Source: Malachius bipustulatus (lineage: Eukaryota > Arthropoda > Insecta > Coleoptera > Melyridae). Taken from it: a stretch of 64,000 bases of DNA. Below, one piece after another: positions 57,402 through 64,000 of this stretch. Position 1 is the first letter of the stretch. The number at the start of each line of letters is the position of its first letter. The stretch spans positions 10,605,507 through 10,669,506 of the forward strand of contig OU342632.1 of NCBI GenBank assembly GCA_910589415.1, read 5' to 3'. The position numbers and the translations under genes were made by a program. Below the pieces are notes generated by a model. It was not told the origin of the DNA. It searched no databases and saw nothing but the letters and a program-made list of their open reading frames with translations.

Positions 57402-59339
57402 TATATTCAAGGTTCTTTAGCTGAAAAGGGATTTCCAAGCAATTTTTTTATAATCAAATATTGGCTGCCCTGGTTATTTTGGAGCAAAATTTTATAACAC
57501 TCTTTCAAAAAGCAACACTTAGGAGTCTATAGCTAAATGTTTTTTTTTGCATTAGATTTAAAAATAAGAACAGGTAGTAAACCGTATTATACAGAGGGGA
57601 TTCACGATGAGTTTTTCATAAAAAATTCAGTCATTCTTTTAACACCTGCCCTGAAAACTATATTCTTCTAGCCCAGGAAAATTTACTAATTTTCATTAGT
57701 GTGATTTATTTAAAAATTTATTTAAAATTTTATTAAAAAAAATTATTAAAAAAAAGTATTTAAAAAAATCTTCTTTTTGACTTGATTGAGAAAAGTTATT
57801 TGAAAAAGTTGTGTGTCCTAATGAATTAAACTTCTTGGAGTTGTATTACTCATCGTCATCGCAATCTGACGATTAATAAGAGCACCGATTCGTATTAAGG
57901 GGAAATTAAACTGATGATGTCAATAACTATAGTCCGAAACAAATTTGAACCACTATATGTGGCATATCATTGATTTTAGAAATCAAAAATCTTTCAATTG
58001 TGGCAATAAAAAAATCCATATTTAACAAAGCGAAGTTCAGTCCGGCCCTGCAAATATATCTAATAGCCAGATAAAAAACTGACATCTCAAAAATAAAGCC
58101 GGTCAATAACTGCAATGGAAATATGGTTTCAGTTTTTCTTAAACTTCAATGATAACGTCAATAAATATGAAAAACTAAATTTTTTAATTTTGTTTTTTTA
58201 AAATAATTCGAAAATCAAAAATAATAATTAGTGAAATCTCTTTCTGCCATTGAATTGCTCTTCTGGTTGCCCAACTTTTTCCCCATTTAACTTACCCTGT
58301 ACGAGTATCTTCCCACGGTTTCCAAGATACCCATGGTGTTCATTCTTATCTTCACATATTTTAAAATTTTTGTTTTAAACTTTAATCTCGGAACGTCGTG
58401 ATCGAAGTTTCATGTATGAGAATAATAATTATTATTAAAGGAGGATACCACCTTCTTTAAAAAAAAAAAGAATTATCTATGGCGCTCACAGCAAGTATAA
58501 TATTGAACCCGTCTCTCTAATAAAAGGAATAATAGTCGCCATAAAGGTGTGTTGTGTATTGTGAAATAATTGCAGATAGTTTCAGTTAATAAGTAATTTG
58601 ACAACATCAAAACTGAAAGGTTAAAGTTTTCTTTTTTGTTTTGTGGCCTATTTTGTTGAAGGAGGATTGTTAACCAAAGATAAATTATTACATCATCTAA
58701 AATACTTTATTCTGGGGCAAGTGCAAAATACAGACTGCTTATTTCTTATATTGACCTGCACTTCACAGATTTTGACCCTATATCAATCATTTGGTAGCTT
58801 TCCAGACCATTTGGAATCAACCACTTGCGACTATCAACAATTAGAATATCGTTTAATTTAATACTAAATCAAACAACTATTATACACAAAACTAATAAAC
58901 AAAATACTTTGTAGAAGAACTAGAAGAACTTGAGTGTTTCGAAATGGCACGGACTTGTTTCAGTTCAACTATTATGAATTACAAATAAGTAGCGATTTTT
59001 GAGAAAAATTTAACACTAACACTAGCTTCGATTGCTCTTCCGATGAATCCGATGAGATAGTCAGATAACGATGTTCTACCCTACCTACGGGGAGGGGGCG
59101 CTAATCTTCTTCTCTCCCCTGTTTTTGAGAGCGGCAACATTACCCCTGAATCGCCACAAGTCATTCTTAGTATTTATTTCATCTTTGTCTAATAAGTCTC
59201 CCTTCCTCTTTTTCTTTTGTAATTTCTATTGTCCGCAATGTCCGCGGTCCAGTCTGATACAGAGTGAGCGAACTCGATGTCTCAGTCCTATTACAGGAGA
59301 CGAAAAAGCGATAGAAAAAATCTGAAAATAGGTTCTATA
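57402..59339. other. Intergenic AT-rich stretch
   Basis: No gene or element supported. Confidence 0.5.
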
Positions 59340-60086
59340 CAGGGTGTCCAAAGATTTCTTTATCAAGGGATATCCGCGTTATTTCAAAAAATAAACAAAA
59401 GAAATTCAGGAAATTTCAACCATACCCCTAAGGCTTTGCAGCTGCACCCTCAATGCCCCTCTACGCCTTTCCACCCCTAAGTAATCATCCCCTACTTTTT
59501 ATTTTCAAATGACATCCCCATATTTTTTTGGTCGGCAGGATTGTTGACTTCTTTCTGAATACAATGTCACACGATTTTTTTAAATCGAGACATATCTAGC
59601 ACGCCGAAAACAATATAATATCATAACAAAAGTGGGGTTGTCGAGGAGTTGTAATTGCTTGTTTTTTGTGTTAATGTTTCCTCCAACCTCCTTAACTAGT
59701 AATACCGGTGTTACTGGATATAGGCGTTAATAATAATAATTGCTTCTGTGATTTTAATGTCATATTAAATGTTAATTGTTATTCCTTGACAACCCTCGTT
59801 TGTTATATTATGTTGTTTTCGGCGTGCTAGATATGTCTCGATTTGAAAAAATCGTGTGACATTGTATTCAGAAAGAAGTCAACAATCCTGCCGAGCAAAA
59901 AAGATATGGGGGTGTCATTTGAAAATAAAAAGTAGGGGATGATTACTTAGGGGTGGAAAGGCGTAAAGGGACATTGAGGGTACAGCTGCAAAGCCTTAGG
60001 GGTATGGTTGAAATTTCCCGAATTTCATTTGTTTATTTTTTGAAATAACGCGGATATCCCTTGATAAAGAAATCTTGGGACACCTG
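59340..60086. mobile_element. Element A2: younger copy of the A foldback family, 747 bp
   Basis: Ends CAGGGTGTCCAAAGATTTCT and, inverted, CAGGTGTCCCAAGATTTCTT, with TA flanks. Arms of about 270 bp (GATATCCGCGTTATTTCAAA, AAGTAATCATCCCCTACTTT, GACATATCTAGCACGCCGAA) surround a spacer of about 200 bp. It is clearly related to A1 but much better preserved. Confidence 0.9.
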
Positions 60087-61184
60087 TATAGAATGGGATT
60101 CAGTAAGGTTAATTTTAATCCTCATTTGCACACAAAACTGAAGGGATGACAGTTGCTACTCTGCTATTTGTATGCAAAGGCTAACTTGTGTAAATCCTGA
60201 CAAAGGCAAATTATTGATACTTTTTTATTTTACAAATTTTGTTTATAATTTTTTAATTAAAAAATATCAAATTTATGTTTTAACCCCTACTTTGTAGAAT
60301 CTCTGATTGATGACTGATTGATGATAAATAAAACACTAATGTTTTAAAAAATTCTACAGTATTTTCGGAAAAATCTTTTTAAACATGACGTCATTCCTTA
60401 TTAAGTTTCCAAATATGCAATTATGGGATTAAAATGAACTTTACTCAATCCCATTTAATAAGAACCTATTCCCTGATTTTTTCTATCGTTTTTTCTTTAC
60501 CTATATATAGCTGAGACATCGAATTTCGCTCACCGTGTACATTCTACAGATTAAAGAGTCGTCGACTGTCATTATATTATATTTATTAAATATTCTTATG
60601 ATTTCCTGATAGGAATTTCCTACCATCAGAGGATATAATTTTATGCATTTCGTACTTATTGGAAAACCCGAGAGTAACAATCTATTGTTACTCTCGGTAT
60701 AAGTGCTCACCAAGTAAAACTCGTGTAAGTACTCTAATACAATAAAAAATACTGGAAAAATAAAAAACTAATGTAAGATATAATGTATAGGTAATGTATA
60801 GGAAGGTCCTTAAGAAAATCAGGACCAGATTACCGTAATAAATTAGAATTAGTCTGGGCAGACTATCAAGACGGTATCTACGTATACAAGGTTCCTGAAC
60901 CGTGAAAAATTGAGGGCTCATAACTACAAACATTGAGCTAATAACGATAGTTGTTATGTTTATTTACATAACCGTTAGGTACGATGAAAGTACTTATATG
61001 ATAACTCTCATGAATAATGCAACAAAATTCGGTTCTGTTGTGCTTTTCTTGGATGCAATGATTTCCCGTACTAAAGCACGATCAAAGCAGGTTGTCTCTG
61101 GTGTTTTCTTACTTTTTTTTTGTGTCTATAATAAAGATCAAATCTCTCCATTTATAAAACTAAAATAGTTTTAAATAATCTTAT
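60087..61184. other. Intergenic stretch with one perfect hairpin
   Basis: CCGAGAGTAACAAT, 2 bp, ATTGTTACTCTCGG at 60668-60697 is a perfect 14-bp stem with a 2-bp loop. Nothing else is supported. Confidence 0.6.
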
Positions 61185-62334
61185 GGTACAGTCACTTTTA
61201 AACATTACAGTTCGAAGTCCAAATCACCTACCTACCTCTTAACATAAGTGCCCGCGAATTAGATTGAAGGAGCTTATCATCACAAACTAACATACCCGTG
61301 ACTAAAGCCTCTTAAACTCGGAATCAGAAAAAAGTTGCACTATTTCATACTTATTAAGAACCTGAAACACAATTTAGGATAACTTCAGTAGTTGCTGAAA
61401 AAAAAAGAATCGAGATTTCTTATTTGTTAAGCCATAATACCTTTTTTATTATAGAAAATAATTTTTTATGGGTTTACATAAGTCGTCAGGGGCTTTTCAC
61501 GTAATATTTCAAAAATTTTCAAAGACGACTAGATCCTAGAGTTTTCATAGTGAGCTTTTATTTTTCTTATGGCCGCCATACTATTTTTTTATTTCGTTCG
61601 GTATAAAAAAACCTAAGAAACTATAAATCTGTTTTTATTATTCTATCATTAAAAAAAGAAAAAAAATCACCGAGGGTCATATCAGACGTCATTCTGTGAA
61701 AAAATTTTCTTTTTTGGATAAAATAATATTTTGAATTTTTTTAGAATATACAGTGTCTGCTTAAGTTGCAACCATATGGAAAACTTTTTTATTGTTGGTT
61801 TTATGAAAAAATGTATTCTTGATAAAAAGTTGTGCATGGTCCAAAACTTAAAATGCAACCATCGGATATCGATTTTTTTCAAACCGTATACGAGGTGTGT
61901 CAAAAAATAAAAATTTTATTCAAGAGTAAAGTACCTTTATTTTGACAATATCAAAAATTGTTACTTAAAAAAGTTGATCAGCACTGCAAATGACATTCAA
62001 ATATGGAATTCATCAAATATTTGTTTTCTCAAAGAGATATAGGGTTTATAAGCAGCGGTTTAGCTTTTATGCCGTTTTTTATTGGTTTAAGCAACTGCAT
62101 GTTATTTCATATTTGAATGTTATTTGCAATTCTGATCAACTTTTTGGAATAACAATTTTTGATATTGTCGAAAATACAGGTACTTTACTCTTGCGTTAAA
62201 TTGATATTTTTTGACAAATCTCGTATACGGCTTAAAAAAAATCGATAACTGATGGTTGCATTTTAAGTTTTGGACCATGCACAACTTTTTATCAAGCATA
62301 CATTTTTTCATAAAACCAACAATAATAGTATATT

Positions 62335-63295
62335 GTGAAACAAGTGCGGAAAAGAGAAAATTTCTCACCTTGTCTCGTGCCACAATTCACACGAGTGTGA
62401 AATTTCTTTTCCGCACGTGCTACACACAGTACTTTTCCTACGACCACAATTTAACAGATTAATTATTTAACAAATTTAACACATAAATTATTTTTTCTGA
62501 CAATGCTCTGCTTTTATGACCTTTTCTCCAATTTATGAAATGTTTATAAGCAGATTCGTATTTTCCTCTCGAAACTATAGGTAGCAAATTCAAAGAACAC
62601 AAACCTGCTTGTTTTCTGACTTCAGCAGGTGGTGTATTTTCTGCTTCAAATTCAAAGGAATCAGAATCCATTATAATGATAGGTAACTAAAATTTATTTT
62701 TTCAGACTACCTAGGTATTATTTTCAATTATTCTACCAATGACATTTTAATATTACTATTAGGTATATACTGTTAAATCATTGAATTCTACCGACAATAT
62801 TATTATTATTTATTATTAGACTCCGTATCTAAACTAAAAATAAAGTGAATGACGTGGAGCCTGGAGACGTGGTATTAGATATGCAACTTCCACACAACGC
62901 AGGCGCAGTCGTGGATTGAAGTTAGAGGTGTGCGAGTTTTCACGTTCGTGAATTTGATTTGAACGCTACGCAATGCTGTTATTAGCGATCAACTCGTAAA
63001 TTTTAATAATTACTGTCACAAGAGAATAATGAGTATATTTTATAGTCTTGTCGGGTTCTATGTTATCCCATTTGTGTTTATTTTATTACCTTGAAGCTTT
63101 AAATGAATAGTTATTCCATTAACAATAAGTAACAGTGAGTTCTCAGTTACCGCCCCATCTTTACATTAAAACAGTACGGAAACGATTTTTGGCTATGCCT
63201 TATGTCACTTTGTCGCACAGTTTTGGATACGTGAGAAATCAGCTAGTTTGCGCACAAAAAACGATGCGCAAAATAGTGTTTTGTATAGTGGTCGT
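62335..63295. mobile_element. Insert W in element G, with a recombinase-like frame
   Basis: This is sequence between two parts of G's right arm, so it arrived last. It carries a hairpin (GTGCGGAAAAGA at 62345 against TCTTTTCCGCAC at 62407) and the inverted pair TTTTCCTACGACCAC (62434) / GTGGTCGTAGGAAAA (63287). In the middle is a minus-strand frame (62459-62671). Exact ends and any target duplication are unclear. Confidence 0.5.
62459..62671 (-). CDS. Tyrosine-recombinase-like N-terminal fragment (candidate)
   Basis: MDSDSFEFEAENTPPAEVRK, then SRGKYESAYKHFINWRKGHK and SRALSEKIIYVLNLLNN. The KYxxAYxxFxxWRKxxxxxSxSExxxxxYLxxL pattern is how the SAM-like, core-binding domain of Crypton-type and related insect tyrosine recombinases begins, as I remember it. 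Only this domain's first helices remain (70 codons); the catalytic R-H-R-Y part is absent. It lies inside insert W, so it is more likely a truncated element gene than a host gene. Confidence 0.4.
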   Translation of the reverse strand: MDSDSFEFEAENTPPAEVRKQAGLCSLNLLPIVSRGKYESAYKHFINWRKGHKSRALSEKIIYVLNLLNN

Positions 63296-63705
63296 AGGAA
63301 AAAAAGTTTTCCATATGGTTCCAACTTAAGCAGCCACACGTATGACTGAATTTTTCTTTCTTTTTCTATATACCGAACGACATAAAAAAACAGTATGACG
63401 GCCATAAGAAAAACGAAAGTTGACTATGAAAACTCTGGGATATAGTCGGCTTTGAAACTTTTTTAAATGACAGATGGGTAGCTCCTGACGACTTATGTAA
63501 ACCCATAAAAAATCATTACTAATTTATTTTCGATAATACAACAAAGGATACCTACTTATGGCTTAAATGAGGAATCTCAATTTTTCTGTTTTTCAGTACA
63601 TTTCAGCAACAACTTCCGTTACCCTAAACTTCGTTCCAGATCAATAATAAGTAACTCAGCAACTTTTCTCTAATTTAATGGTGCATGGTCAAGTTAAAAG
63701 TGACT

Positions 63706-64000
63706 ATCGTGATAGTATTTTGTTTCTCAACAACTTAAGAAGTAAGTAGTAGAAGACAGTTCGAGGCCTTTATTGTTTTTTGTGCATTAAATAGTTAAAT
63801 GGGACCTACCTAATAAATTTAGTGAAACCTTGTATGATGGTAGATTGGTAGGTACTCGGATACTGTAATAAATAAGATTTTATAATTAGAAAGTTTGTGA
63901 ATTCTTGCCAGCTCACATCCCAAGTTCATAGATATTTTTATGGTGTGACTGATATCTGATATCTTAATATGTGATCAATCAATATTTGTTAAGATTTTGG
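63706..64000. other. Window end, no feature seen
   Basis: AT-rich sequence; no gene or element supported. Confidence 0.5.

Larger units (their letters stand above)
61751..63338. mobile_element. Element G: foldback element nested in E3
   Basis: GTCTGCTTAAGTTGCAACCA at the left pairs with inverted GGCTGCTTAAGTTGGAACCA near 63335. The inner arm (GTGCATGGTCCAAAACTTAA, TTGACAATATCAAAAATTGT, AGTTGATCAGCACTGC) pairs with 62130-62330. The right arm is cut by W at about 62335. Confidence 0.7.
61188..63707. mobile_element. Element E3: E-family foldback element, twice invaded
   Basis: CAGTCACTTTTAA at 61190 and its inverse near 63698 bound arms (61330-61610 and 63355-63670) that match E1 and E2: TAAGTCGTCAGGGGC, GACGACTAGATCCTAGAGTT and TTATGGCCGCCATACT. 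Its outermost 20-100 bp differ from E1 and E2. Element G, which itself contains W, lies in its centre. Confidence 0.7.

Noticed and set aside
1..64000. LTR retrotransposon, CRISPR array, rRNA operon or intact tRNA
   Set aside because: I looked for paired direct terminal repeats, regular spacer arrays and complete cloverleaf sequences and found none.

Overview
This is a eukaryotic, AT-rich, intron-rich and very transposon-dense genomic window, almost certainly from an insect. Two host genes can be assembled from spliced exons. They are the 3' end of semaphorin-1a (+ strand) and a nearly or fully complete fatty-acid 2-hydroxylase (- strand). The order is not settled. The frequent GTAGGTACCTAC-like motifs and the many TA-CAGGGTG palindromic transposons would fit a hemipteran or a beetle, but I cannot choose between them from sequence alone. 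No prokaryotic features, CRISPR arrays or LTR pairs were seen.

Layout. 1-4513 holds the last five coding exons of Sema-1a: end of the sema propeller, PSI domain, juxtamembrane linker, transmembrane helix and cytoplasmic tail ending in a TGA. A 71-codon, GC-rich open frame (4514-4726) follows that TGA in the same frame, which makes it a stop-codon read-through candidate. 4730-12300 is intergenic, with a few small inverted-repeat elements and a tRNA-derived SINE-like segment. 12549-27502 is the FA2H gene. Its six coding exons give 320 aa: a cytochrome b5-like domain followed by a four-histidine-cluster membrane hydroxylase. Its two largest introns, about 6.7 kb each, are packed with foldback transposons and a dead non-LTR element.

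28550-64000 has no recognisable host gene. It is a transposon graveyard with clear nesting: J contains E1 and K; a non-LTR reverse transcriptase is cut by B2; an RNase H is cut by D2; E2 contains F1; N contains a 5S-derived SINE; E3 contains G, which contains W. Most elements are palindromic (long inverted-repeat arms, no transposase) and start with CAGGGTG flanked by TA. One of them (22425-23102) keeps the C-terminus of a mariner-like transposase, which suggests how the whole CAGGGTG class was mobilised. Four fragments are non-LTR reverse transcriptase/RNase H remains, and one is a classical mariner transposase fragment. Two apparent element-borne exons (43342-43484 and 62459-62671, the latter resembling a tyrosine-recombinase N-terminus) are the most protein-like sequences of uncertain origin.

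No functional partnership between the two host genes is evident; they are neighbours in tail-to-tail (convergent) orientation. Element letters (A1, B2 and so on) are my own labels for this window.
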